Positions 1 through 6,913 of a DNA stretch of 9,418 bases are shown in pieces. Every line of letters begins with the position of its first letter. Position 1 is the first letter of the stretch. The stretch covers positions 1 to 9,418 of the forward strand of contig JAEDOJ010000040.1 in NCBI GenBank assembly GCA_016302015.1. Reading direction: 5' to 3'. Below the pieces are notes generated by a model. It was not told the DNA's origin, made no database searches, and saw nothing but the letters and a program-made list of their open reading frames with translations. Made by a program: the position numbers and the translations under genes. This DNA comes from Oscillospiraceae bacterium. Lineage in GTDB: Bacteria; Bacillota_A; Clostridia; Oscillospirales; Oscillospiraceae.

Positions 1-42
1 CATTCCGCCGCCCATACCGCCGCGGTATCCGCCTTTTGCCAT
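1..42 (-). CDS. ybaB: YbaB/EbfC family nucleoid-associated protein, N-terminal fragment
   Basis: Only the first 14 codons are in the window; the gene runs off the left edge. They read MAKGGYRGGMGGGM, a Gly/Met-rich start typical of Firmicute YbaB/EbfC proteins, which usually open with MAKGG followed by a glycine-methionine stretch before the helical DNA-binding core. An AGGAG ribosome site lies 9 nt before the ATG. The start is 20 nt after the dnaX stop, and dnaX-ybaB-recR is a conserved bacterial gene order. The family forms small dimers that bind DNA and are linked to nucleoid organisation and recombination; that is family knowledge, not visible here. The call rests on the short N-terminus plus gene order. 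Co-transcription with dnaX is likely because no terminator separates them. Confidence 0.8.
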   Translation of the reverse strand, partial: MAKGGYRGGMGGGM

Positions 43-62
43 AATTCGTTTCTCCTTTTTGA

Positions 63-1652
63 TTATTTCATATCGATCAGATCGGGATGATCCGCACCGA
101 AGTCCATCAGCCGTTGAAAACTCTGGTTTTCCGGCTGTTTTTTGATTTCTCCCGCAGAAATGAGCCGCAGCTTCACCGGCCTTCCGGCTAAGCCGGAGGC
201 GCATTCCGTCACCGTCTGCATCACATTGGGACGGCTCAGAATCATTTCCGCAAATTTCAGGTAGCGCAGCTCCACCACGTCCCCCCGGAGCGTTCCGGTA
301 ACCGGGGCATTTTCCCCCAGAGCGAACATTCCCACTGCGGGCGGTCGAAGTGTGCTTCGCAGCTTCTGCACCAGTCTGGGCCAAAAATCGTCCGTCTGAG
401 GCTGGGGCCGCAGCTCCTCCTCAGGAAGAGGGGGCGCCTCGTCGGGAATGTGAGGCCGCTCTTCCTCCTCCGGTTCCTCCGCCGGCTGCACCCTTATCCC
501 CACCAATCCGCTGGCAATTTGATTCTCCAGCCGGCTGATCCTGGCATTGAGGGCGGCAGCGTCCATGACGGCTTCCGGCTCACACAGACGGATCAGGCAC
601 AGCTCCGCGTCAATGCGCCGGTTGGCGCTGGTGCTGAAGCCCGCTGCGGCATCCCGAAGAATTGCCGTCATACGCAGCAGCTCTCCCGCCCCGAACAGGG
701 TCATCAGGGTCTTCAGCTCCCCTTCCGTGCAGATCCCGGAGACCATTGCCGAACCGGAGCCGGAGGTTCTCAAAATCAGGAGATCTCTGGCCGCCGTGCA
801 AAGCTCATCCAGCATGGCCGCCAGATCCTTGCCCTCGGCATATTGGCTGTTAAAGAGAGACAGCACCTTTCGGGTATCATGCGCCCCGATGGCCTGCATC
901 ATTTCCGCCGTTTTTCTCGTCCCCGCCAGGCCGAGGACTCTGCAAACCTGCTCCGTGTCGATCCGCCCCGTTACCGCAGAGGCGCACTGGTCAAGAAGAC
1001 TGATGGCGTCACGCATTCCCCCGTCTGCCAGACGGGCCAGATAGGCGGCGGCCGCCGGGTCCAGATCGATCTGCTCCCGGTACGCAATCAGATTCAGCCG
1101 GTCTACGATATCCTCCGGAAGAATTCTCCGGAAGGTAAACCGCTGACAGCGGGACAGGATGGTCACCGGAACCTTATGCAGCTCCGTGGTGGCCAGAATA
1201 AACAGCAGATGGTCGGGAGGCTCTTCGATAATCTTCAGCAGGGCATTAAAGGCGCTGAGAGAGAGCATATGCACCTCGTCGATGATATACACCCGCTTTT
1301 TGACCTGCGCCGGGGAATAGATGGCGTCGTCCCGCAGGGAACGGACGTTATCCACGCCGTTATTGGAGGCGGCGTCAATCTCCAGCACATCCATACAGGC
1401 ACCTGCGTCGATGCTCCTGCAGGCCTCGCAGCAGTTGCAGGGGTTGCCGTCCACCGGATTCAGGCAGTTGACCGCCTTGGCCAGAATTTTCGCGCAGCTG
1501 GTCTTGCCCGTGCCTCTGGTTCCGGTGAACAGATAGGCATGACTCAGCCGTTGATTCACAAGCTGGTTCTTCAGCGTCTGGGTCACCACAAGCTGTCCCG
1601 TCACATCGTCAAAGGTCTGGGGACGGTATTTTCGATATAAAGCCTGATACAT
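63..1652 (-). CDS. dnaX: DNA polymerase III subunit gamma/tau (clamp loader ATPase)
   Basis: A 529-residue DnaX, the ATPase of the clamp loader that places the sliding clamp on primed DNA at the replication fork. The AAA+ core is complete: Walker A GTRGTGKTS at 44-52, a zinc site with Cys63, Cys72, Cys75 and Cys78, Walker B IIDEVH at 123-128, sensor 1 at about 153-157, the SRC arginine-finger motif at 167-169, and sensor 2 GGMRDA at 211-216. The collar domain follows to about 360. Then comes an acidic, proline-rich linker (about 388-420) and a C-terminal tau-like domain to 529, slightly shorter than the Bacillus protein. The start MYQALYRKYRP is the family's usual N-terminus and follows a near-perfect GGAGGTGA with a 4-nt spacer. 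A longer reading frame upstream crosses the SRP RNA and its terminator and is not credible. No obvious frameshift site for a gamma form was seen. Confidence 0.97.
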   Translation of the reverse strand: MYQALYRKYRPQTFDDVTGQLVVTQTLKNQLVNQRLSHAYLFTGTRGTGKTSCAKILAKAVNCLNPVDGNPCNCCEACRSIDAGACMDVLEIDAASNNGVDNVRSLRDDAIYSPAQVKKRVYIIDEVHMLSLSAFNALLKIIEEPPDHLLFILATTELHKVPVTILSRCQRFTFRRILPEDIVDRLNLIAYREQIDLDPAAAAYLARLADGGMRDAISLLDQCASAVTGRIDTEQVCRVLGLAGTRKTAEMMQAIGAHDTRKVLSLFNSQYAEGKDLAAMLDELCTAARDLLILRTSGSGSAMVSGICTEGELKTLMTLFGAGELLRMTAILRDAAAGFSTSANRRIDAELCLIRLCEPEAVMDAAALNARISRLENQIASGLVGIRVQPAEEPEEEERPHIPDEAPPLPEEELRPQPQTDDFWPRLVQKLRSTLRPPAVGMFALGENAPVTGTLRGDVVELRYLKFAEMILSRPNVMQTVTECASGLAGRPVKLRLISAGEIKKQPENQSFQRLMDFGADHPDLIDMK

Positions 1653-1674
1653 CCGCTCACCTCCGAACAGAGAT

Positions 1675-1703
1675 AGTATAATCCATAACCGAAGAAAATG
1701 CAA
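1675..1703 (-). promoter_or_regulatory. Predicted sigma-A promoter of dnaX
   Basis: Read on the minus strand, TTGCAT (1703-1698) is separated by exactly 17 nt from TATACT (1680-1675), a five-of-six match to the -10 consensus; the -35 box is weak. Transcription would start near 1668, giving a very short leader of about 16 nt that contains the Shine-Dalgarno sequence. It sits just after the SRP RNA terminator, so dnaX appears to be transcribed independently of the RNA upstream. No start site has been measured. Confidence 0.6.
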
Positions 1704-1707
1704 ACAG

Positions 1708-1740
1708 AAAAATTCGCAGAGGGGTGAAACCCTCTGCGAA
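1708..1740 (-). terminator. Intrinsic terminator after the SRP RNA
   Basis: A perfect 11-bp stem (1740-1730 with 1723-1713, arm TTCGCAGAGGG) closes a 6-nt loop and is followed by five T residues (1712-1708) on the minus strand. This is a textbook Rho-independent terminator. It ends the SRP RNA transcript, and probably any acpP read-through transcript, just before the dnaX promoter. Confidence 0.93.
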
Positions 1741-1756
1741 GGAAAATTCGGCCCAT

Positions 1757-2035
1757 GACAAGATCGCACACCCACATTTGAATCCAGTACCATACCCGTT
1801 TCCCGGGCAGCCAGCTCAGGAACGGCTGGCTCACGGCACACGAACAGATCCGCTTAATGCTGCTCGGTTCCCCGCCTGACATGGTTCACGGGAGTTCGTT
1901 GCGTGAGACCGATCCCTCAACACCGCTTACACGGACGGACGGTACAGCATGAACCCGGGTGTGGGAATTCATCCCTGCTATAGCGGATTGCAGGTAACAG
2001 GGCACCGCTATCTCCCCGACTAGTGCGACCTTGTC
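1757..2035 (-). ncRNA. ffs: Signal recognition particle RNA, large (Alu-containing) bacterial type
   Basis: This is the RNA scaffold of the signal recognition particle, which binds Ffh and targets ribosomes making membrane proteins. The S-domain signature is clear: GTCAGG (1880-1875), a GGAA tetraloop (1871-1868) closed by CGG/CCG, then AGCAGCATTAAG. The 5' Alu part also matches the Bacillus-type RNA, with GGGGAG, then TAGCGGTGCCCTG, TGCAATCCGCT and AGCAGGG. The 5' and 3' ends pair in an uninterrupted helix: 2046-2023 pairs with 1746-1769, 24 bp including three G-U pairs, so the primary transcript may extend to about 1746-2046. The ends given here are the inner estimate; exact mature ends are unknown. 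A location beside dnaX is also seen in Bacillus subtilis. No protein-coding gene lies in 1653-2057; the stretch is filled by this RNA, its terminator and the dnaX promoter. Confidence 0.95.
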
Positions 2036-2057
2036 ACAGGCCGAATGAACTATGAAA

Positions 2058-2291
2058 TTAGTCGACCTCTGCCAGTCTGTCTTCGATAAAGTCTGCCAGA
2101 TCGCCGATGGTCTCCAGCTTCATCTCGCCTTCCATGTCGAAATCCACACCAAGCTCTTCCTCCATGTCCATAACCATCTCGATCATGTCCAGGGAATCCA
2201 GATGTAAGCTGTCGAAGGTGGTATCACGATCCATCTCGTCAACGGGAATGTCCAGCTGCTCAGAAAGGTATGTTCTGATCTTTTCGTACAT
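2058..2291 (-). CDS. acpP: Acyl carrier protein
   Basis: A 77-residue acidic protein of standard ACP length, the carrier of growing acyl chains in type II fatty acid synthesis. The 4'-phosphopantetheine attachment motif is LDSLD, with Ser33 as the modified residue, followed by the family's MIEMVMDMEEELGVDF helix region and a C-terminal LADFIEDRL helix. The ATG follows AGGAGG with a 6-nt spacer. It has its own promoter in the 75-nt gap after rpoD. No other fatty acid synthesis gene is nearby, so its position between rpoD and the SRP RNA is not explained by pathway grouping. A 5-bp hairpin (2319-2315 with 2307-2303) abuts the Shine-Dalgarno sequence. No terminator lies between acpP and the SRP RNA. 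Confidence 0.95.
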   Translation of the reverse strand: MYEKIRTYLSEQLDIPVDEMDRDTTFDSLHLDSLDMIEMVMDMEEELGVDFDMEGEMKLETIGDLADFIEDRLAEVD

Positions 2292-2329
2292 ATTTCTCCT
2301 CCTCTCAAGTTCACTGAGATTCTAAGACT

Positions 2330-2357
2330 ATGATACGATTTTTTTCGCCGTTGTCAA
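2330..2357 (-). promoter_or_regulatory. Predicted strong sigma-A promoter of acpP
   Basis: On the minus strand a perfect -35 box TTGACA (2357-2352) is followed after 16 nt by TATCAT (2335-2330), five of six matches to the -10 consensus. The expected start is near 2323, leaving a leader of about 32 nt before acpP. An A-tract precedes the -35 box and another lies in the spacer, as in many strong Firmicute promoters. It lies wholly in the rpoD-acpP gap, where no terminator hairpin is visible, so rpoD read-through may also contribute. Confidence 0.75.
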
Positions 2358-2366
2358 GTATTTTTT

Positions 2367-3485
2367 TCAGTTCAGGAAATCCCGCAGGATTTTTGACCGG
2401 GAAGGGTGGCGCAGCTTCCGCAGGGCCTTGGCCTCAATCTGGCGGATTCGCTCCCGGGTGACCTGAAATTCCTCGCCTACCTCCTCCAGGGTGTGCATCT
2501 TTCCGTCCAGCAGACCGTAGCGCAGGCACAGCACCTTTTCCTCTCTGGGAGTCAGGGTTTTCAGCACGTCCGCCAGTTGCTCCTGCAGCATGGCAAAGCT
2601 GGCCGCGTCCGCAGGCTCGGAGGCGTCCTCGTCCTGAATAAAATCGCTGAGATGGCTGTCGTCCTCTTCGCCCACCGGAGTTTCCAGAGAAATCGGCTCC
2701 TGCGCCACGCGCATGATTTCCTCCACCTTCTCCAGCGGCATATTCACGCGCTCTGCGATCTCATGGGAGGTGGGGTCCCGTCCCAGCTCCTGCAGCAGCT
2801 CCCGGGAGGCTCTGGAAACCCGGTTGATGGTCTCCACCATATGAACCGGAATCCGGATGGTGCGGGCGTGATCCGCAATGGCCCGGGAAATGGACTGACG
2901 AATCCACCAGGTGGCGTAGGTGGAGAACTTATAGCCCTTGGTATGGTCAAATTTTCCCACGGCCTTGATCAGCCCCAGATTGCCCTCCTGGATCAGATCG
3001 AGGAAGGGCAGTCCACGGCCCACATAACGCTTTGCGATGGAAACCACCAGACGAAGGTTGGATTCCACCATCCGGTTGTAGGCGTCCTCGTCCCCTTCCG
3101 ACAGCCGGGCGGCAACCTCCGCTTCCTCCTCCGGGGTGAGGAGGGGAATTTTTCCGATTTCCTTCAGGTACATACGGACGGGGTCGTTGACGCTCATGAC
3201 CTCAGACATTTCCTCGGTATCGATGAGCTTCTCTTCCTCCACAAGCTCCAGCTCTTCCTTGCTGGGCGCCATATCCTCCGGCTTGGTCAAAAGCTCCACC
3301 ACATCGGCAACGTCGATCTCTACCCCGGCAGACTCCAAGGCGTCATAGATCAGATCCGTCTGCCGGTCGTCCGCATTGGCGGCCTCCAAGGCATCGATCA
3401 GTTCCTTTGAGGTAATGCGCTTCTCCGCCTTGGCCTTTTCCAGCAGCTTTTGCAGTTTTTCGTGCATCTGAACTTTGTTTTCCAC
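2367..3485 (-). CDS. rpoD: RNA polymerase housekeeping sigma factor RpoD/SigA
   Basis: A 372-residue primary sigma factor, almost the same length as Bacillus SigA. It directs RNA polymerase to -10/-35 promoters. A short region 1.1-like N-terminus (about 5-70) and an acidic linker lead to region 1.2 ([21 protein letters not shown], written as 101-121). Region 2 spans about 143-203, with the core-binding [12 protein letters not shown] segment and the aromatic [15 protein letters not shown] melting segment. Region 3 follows, with the [17 protein letters not shown] finger near 266-282, then region 4 with the helix-turn-helix [18 protein letters not shown] near 342-359. I prefer the GTG at 3485 because GGAGGT sits 8 nt upstream and it leaves 1 nt after the dnaG stop. 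An in-frame ATG at 3500 would add five residues and overlap dnaG by 14 nt. It ends a dgt-dnaG-rpoD cluster, a form of the macromolecular synthesis operon without rpsU. Confidence 0.96.
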   Translation of the reverse strand: MENKVQMHEKLQKLLEKAKAEKRITSKELIDALEAANADDRQTDLIYDALESAGVEIDVADVVELLTKPEDMAPSKEELELVEEEKLIDTEEMSEVMSVNDPVRMYLKEIGKIPLLTPEEEAEVAARLSEGDEDAYNRMVESNLRLVVSIAKRYVGRGLPFLDLIQEGNLGLIKAVGKFDHTKGYKFSTYATWWIRQSISRAIADHARTIRIPVHMVETINRVSRASRELLQELGRDPTSHEIAERVNMPLEKVEEIMRVAQEPISLETPVGEEDDSHLSDFIQDEDASEPADAASFAMLQEQLADVLKTLTPREEKVLCLRYGLLDGKMHTLEEVGEEFQVTRERIRQIEAKALRKLRHPSRSKILRDFLN

Positions 3486-3486
3486 C

Positions 3487-5238
3487 CTATGTACCTCCAT
3501 ATCCTTTCTTCCTTTTCAGGCTTTCCTGCATGGCCCGGAGATCCTCCGCACCGGTGGCATGAGACCGGCAGAATTCCTCCCGGATGGTGCGAAGACAGTC
3601 GTCAAAGGCATCCTCACTCAGCACCGTGTCTGTTTGCTGCAACACGGCGGTCAGATGAGCCATTTCGTTGGGTGTCAGCAGCTCGGTCAGCGCCACAGCG
3701 CTCAGGGGAATGTCCTGACGGAACAGGTTTTCCCATGCGTCATAGACCCTGCCGAACATAGGCACCGAAAAATGCTCCTTCGTCAGCCCCCTGGACTTCT
3801 CAAACAGGCTGCTGTCCCGCAGGAGCATCCGCAGAAGTCCCTCCTCCGCAACGGCAGAACGCAGATTATCGTAGCGCAGCTCCCGTGCCTTGGGCTGTCT
3901 TGCGGCAGAAACCTCAAGATCACGCCTGTCCTGTTCCTTTTTCTTTCTGGCGGCACGGCGTTTGAAGGCCTTGTTGATCTCCAGCTTCATCACCTCCGCC
4001 GGAAGACCAGCCATCTCCGCCGCCCGGACGCCGTAAATCTCCCGCTCCACCGCTGTGGAGTAGGTGGAGATCAGGTCTGCGGCCTGTTTGGCAAATTCCA
4101 CCTTCTGCTCGTCGTTGGTCAGGTCAAATTTCATCTGCAGAGACCGCAGACGGTACTCCGCCTGATTTTCCGACTCCTGCAGCAGGAGGCGGAAGCGGTC
4201 TGCCCCGTATTTTTTCAAAAACTCGTCCGGGTCCTTGGCTCCCCGCATCCGCAGCACCTTCACCCGAAGCCCTGCCTTCTCCAGCATGGGGATGGCTCGC
4301 TGGGTGGCGTTCTGTCCCGCGGCGTCTCCGTCGTAGGTCAGCACCACCTCGTCGGTGTACTTGCTGAGCAGATCCGCGTGCTCCTGGGTCAGAGAGGTGC
4401 CCAGGGAGGCCACCGCGCAGTCAAAACCGTACTGGTGCAGGGCGATGGCATCCATGTAGCCCTCCGTCAGGATAATATACCCCGCCTTGCTCTTTTTAAC
4501 CACGTTCATGGCAAAAAGATTTTTCCGTTTATTGAAAATTGTGGTTTCGGGGGAATTCAGATATTTGGGCGTGGAATCGTCCATAACCCGGCCGCCGAAG
4601 CCGATGATGTTCCCCCGGATGTCGATGATGGGGAACATCAGGCGGTTGCGGAACCGGTCGTAAAGGGTGCCCCGCTTCTCGTTTTTCAGCACCAGCCCGG
4701 CCTCCAGCAGCTCCTCCTTGGTAAAGCCTTTGGCGGTCATGGCGTCCATGAGGGCTGTCCACCGGTTGGGAGCAAAGCCCAGCCCGAAGCGGGTCACCGT
4801 CTGGGGCGACAAGCCCCGCTTTGCCATATAGGCACGGGCCTCCTCCGCCTCCGGGGTTTTCAGTTGCCCGTGGAAAAACCGCGCGGATTCCTTGCACAGC
4901 GCCCAGAGCCGCTCCTTTTTCCGGTAGCGGCTTTGCTCCTGCGCATCCTCCGGCACCTCCAGTCCGGCACGCTTCGCAAGAAACCGGACGGCGTCGGGAT
5001 AGGAGAGATTTTCAATTTCCATAATGAAATTGATCACGCCCCCGCCCTTGTGGCAGCCGAAGCAGTAATAGATTCCCTTTTCCGGCTTCACGGAAAAGGA
5101 CGCCGTTTTCTCCCCGTGGAAGGGGCAGAGGCCGAAGAGGTTGGAGCCTTTTCTCGTTAACGCCACATACTGGCCTACCACGTCCTCGATGGGGCTGCGG
5201 TTATTCAGTTCCTCCAGAAATGCCGGCGAAAACGCCAT
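3487..5238 (-). CDS. dnaG: DNA primase DnaG
   Basis: A 583-residue bacterial primase, which makes the RNA primers for lagging-strand synthesis at the fork. The CHC2 zinc finger is intact: Cys38-Pro-Phe-His41 and Cys59-Phe-Gly-Cys62. The RNA polymerase core and Toprim domain follow, with the catalytic glutamate in EGYMD (259-263), the metal-binding DGD at 303-305 and DPDE at 336-339. A charged linker (about 425-452) leads to a C-terminal helicase-interacting domain, where similarity between species is low. Length is near the 580-620 usual in Firmicutes. The start [25 protein letters not shown] is family-like and follows GAGGGTGAG in the 12-nt gap after dgt. The stop TAG is 1 nt before the preferred rpoD start, so translation of the two is probably coupled. 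Confidence 0.97.
   Translation of the reverse strand: MAFSPAFLEELNNRSPIEDVVGQYVALTRKGSNLFGLCPFHGEKTASFSVKPEKGIYYCFGCHKGGGVINFIMEIENLSYPDAVRFLAKRAGLEVPEDAQEQSRYRKKERLWALCKESARFFHGQLKTPEAEEARAYMAKRGLSPQTVTRFGLGFAPNRWTALMDAMTAKGFTKEELLEAGLVLKNEKRGTLYDRFRNRLMFPIIDIRGNIIGFGGRVMDDSTPKYLNSPETTIFNKRKNLFAMNVVKKSKAGYIILTEGYMDAIALHQYGFDCAVASLGTSLTQEHADLLSKYTDEVVLTYDGDAAGQNATQRAIPMLEKAGLRVKVLRMRGAKDPDEFLKKYGADRFRLLLQESENQAEYRLRSLQMKFDLTNDEQKVEFAKQAADLISTYSTAVEREIYGVRAAEMAGLPAEVMKLEINKAFKRRAARKKKEQDRRDLEVSAARQPKARELRYDNLRSAVAEEGLLRMLLRDSSLFEKSRGLTKEHFSVPMFGRVYDAWENLFRQDIPLSAVALTELLTPNEMAHLTAVLQQTDTVLSEDAFDDCLRTIREEFCRSHATGAEDLRAMQESLKRKKGYGGT
3493..3498 (-). promoter_or_regulatory. Ribosome binding site deciding the rpoD start
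   Basis: GGAGGT lies inside the last codons of dnaG, 8 nt before the GTG at 3485. The alternative ATG at 3500 overlaps this site, and has only a GGAAG about 7 nt upstream. The better Shine-Dalgarno match and spacing favour the GTG start, although the ATG cannot be excluded. Confidence 0.6.
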
Positions 5239-5250
5239 TTGCTCACCCTC

Positions 5251-6267
5251 TTATCCACGAACCTGCCACACCGCAGGGATAAACAGTTCTTCAAATTTAA
5301 ACATGGCATATTTGTCGGTCATGCCGGCGATATAATCGCAGACCGTCCGTTCCATGCCCTCCAGACTGAGCTGGGGCTGGAAATCCACCGGAATTTTCTC
5401 CGGGTATTTGATGTAATATTCGTAAAGCCGCTTCAGGATGTCCCGTGCCTTGGCCTCCTCCCCCTTTGCCACGGGGTTCTTATACACACGCTCAAACATG
5501 AAGCTGCGGAGGGCTTCCATGGCCTGTTCCACCTCCGGCGTCATCCCCAGCTCCCCGGTCTCAAGGGTATGAAAAATCATATCCGTCACCAGAGAATTGA
5601 TCCGATCCCGGTGGTTTTCTCCCAGAACGTCGGAAATCTCTCTGGGAATATCCCGGTCTGTGAGGATTCCCGCCCGCATGGCGTCGTCAATGTCATGGTT
5701 GATGTAGGCAATCTGGTCGGATTTCCGAACAATTCTTCCCTCCAGCGTCTCCGGCATGGGGCCGGAACGGCAGTGCCCCAGAATGCCCATACGGACTTCA
5801 TAGGTCAGATTCAGACCCTGACCGTCTTTCTCCAAATCGTCCACCACCCGCAGGGACTGCTCGTTGTGGCGGAAGGGCTTGCCGGTCACCTCCGTCAGCG
5901 CCACCTCCCCCGCATGACCGAAGGGCGTATGCCCCAGATCATGACCGAAGGCGATGGCCTCCGCCAGATCCTCATTCAGCCGCAGCGCTCTGGTGATGGT
6001 TCTGGCAATTCTGGCTACCTCCAGGGTATGGGTCATACGGGTGCGGTAGTGGTCTCCCTCCGGCTGCAAAAAGACCTGGGTTTTGTGCATCAGCCGGCGG
6101 AAGGACTTGCTGTGCAGAATCCGGTCAGAGTCCCGCTGATAGCAGGTACGCACATCGTTGTCCGTCTCCGCCTCAGGCCGGGGTCTGCCCCGGGAGGCAT
6201 CGGAAAACTGAGCCTTCGGGCTTAAACGCCGGCGTTCCTCCTGTTCCAACTGCTCACGAATGGTCAT
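5251..6267 (-). CDS. dgt: dGTPase-like HD-domain dNTP triphosphohydrolase
   Basis: A 338-residue member of the dGTPase family, which hydrolyses dNTPs to nucleoside and triphosphate and so adjusts the dNTP pool. Visible family marks are RILHSKSFRRLMHKTQVF (49-66), the HD metal site formed by His80 in MTHTLEVA, His109-Asp110 in FGHDLGHTPFGHAGE, and Asp192 in INHDIDDAMR, plus HNEQS at 134-138 and GILGH at 161-165. It is much shorter than E. coli Dgt (505 residues) and fits the shorter dGTPase-like group, for which the preferred nucleotide cannot be told from sequence. The ATG follows a GGGGAGGGAG ribosome site in a 16-nt gap after yigZ. Adjacency to dnaG fits a link between nucleotide supply and replication; that link is inference. 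Confidence 0.93.
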   Translation of the reverse strand: MTIREQLEQEERRRLSPKAQFSDASRGRPRPEAETDNDVRTCYQRDSDRILHSKSFRRLMHKTQVFLQPEGDHYRTRMTHTLEVARIARTITRALRLNEDLAEAIAFGHDLGHTPFGHAGEVALTEVTGKPFRHNEQSLRVVDDLEKDGQGLNLTYEVRMGILGHCRSGPMPETLEGRIVRKSDQIAYINHDIDDAMRAGILTDRDIPREISDVLGENHRDRINSLVTDMIFHTLETGELGMTPEVEQAMEALRSFMFERVYKNPVAKGEEAKARDILKRLYEYYIKYPEKIPVDFQPQLSLEGMERTVCDYIAGMTDKYAMFKFEELFIPAVWQVRG

Positions 6268-6283
6268 GGTGCTCCCTCCCCGC

Positions 6284-6913
6284 TTACTCTTCCAAAGGAA
6301 ATGCCTTGTATTCGTTATCTCCGATCAGGCCTTCAATGGTTCCGGCAGACAGATCGGTGATACGGTTCAAAAACGGAGTCACCTGTCCCTCCGGCAGGAG
6401 AAGATCAAAGCTCACATCCGCACCGAAATCCGTATTTCGGATGATGCCGCCGAAGGCCGTTACCTCCAGACGAACCCGCTCAAACCAGCTATAGGGACAG
6501 GGCAGATAGACATTCGTCCACACCCGCTTCATGGACTTGCCCGCAGCGTCCAGAGCGAGCTTTGCGCCGTGGGCGTAAGCACGAACCAGTCCCCCCGCCC
6601 CCAGAAGAATCCCGCCGAAGTACCGGGTCACCACGCAGGTGATATTATACATTCCCTCCCGCTGCAGCACCTGCAGCACAGGCATACCGGCAGTTCCGCC
6701 CGGTTCCCCATCATCGGAAAACCGGGTAGCGCCGTCCTTTATAATATAAGCGTAAACATTGTGGGTGGCATCCCAATATTTCTCCCGCATCTGCTTCAGC
6801 CGGGCCAGAGCCTCTTCCTCCGTCTCCGTGCGGAAAATATGGCCGATAAACCGGGAACGCCGCTCCACAAATTCCGCTTCCCCATCCTGCGTGGGAACCA
6901 GGTATTCTGTCAT
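6284..6913 (-). CDS. yigZ: YigZ/IMPACT family protein
   Basis: A 209-residue member of the YigZ (UPF0029/IMPACT) family. The N-terminal IMPACT fold carries the two best conserved blocks, SDDGEPGGTAGMPVL (66-80) and VTRYFGGILLGAGGLVRAY (95-113). The C-terminal half (about 135-205) is the ferredoxin-like DUF1949-type domain that resembles elongation factor G domain IV. Eukaryotic IMPACT binds GCN1 and affects translation control; the bacterial role is not settled, and none is claimed here. The start overlaps the hflX stop by one base (TGATG), and AGGAG lies 8 nt upstream inside hflX, so translation is probably coupled to hflX. The pairing with a ribosome-binding GTPase supports a translation-related role only weakly. 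Confidence 0.93.
   Translation of the reverse strand: MTEYLVPTQDGEAEFVERRSRFIGHIFRTETEEEALARLKQMREKYWDATHNVYAYIIKDGATRFSDDGEPGGTAGMPVLQVLQREGMYNITCVVTRYFGGILLGAGGLVRAYAHGAKLALDAAGKSMKRVWTNVYLPCPYSWFERVRLEVTAFGGIIRNTDFGADVSFDLLLPEGQVTPFLNRITDLSAGTIEGLIGDNEYKAFPLEE

Noticed and set aside
450..1640. Long plus-strand open frame opposite dnaX
   Set aside because: It mirrors the dnaX codons, lacks a recognisable domain and has a composition typical of antisense reading in GC-rich genes. The minus-strand gene has all clamp-loader motifs.
1653..1841. 63-codon N-terminal extension of dnaX
   Set aside because: It would translate through the SRP RNA 3' end and a perfect terminator, while MYQALYRKYRP at 1652 has a near-perfect ribosome site and is the usual family start.
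1601..1882. Small minus-strand frame of 93 codons across the SRP RNA end and dnaX start
   Set aside because: Overlaps the RNA, terminator, promoter and dnaX start in another frame and shows no protein family features.
2322..2340. FapR-like operator at the acpP promoter
   Set aside because: TAGTCTTA near the -10 box resembles one half of the FapR site as I remember it, but the other half does not match, so the palindrome expected for a dimer is missing.
3475..5160. 561-codon plus-strand frame opposite dnaG
   Set aside because: An antisense shadow of dnaG: rich in His, Gln, Leu and Arg, no domain, and dnaG itself carries every primase motif. Similar shadows opposite rpoD, dgt and hflX are rejected for the same reason.
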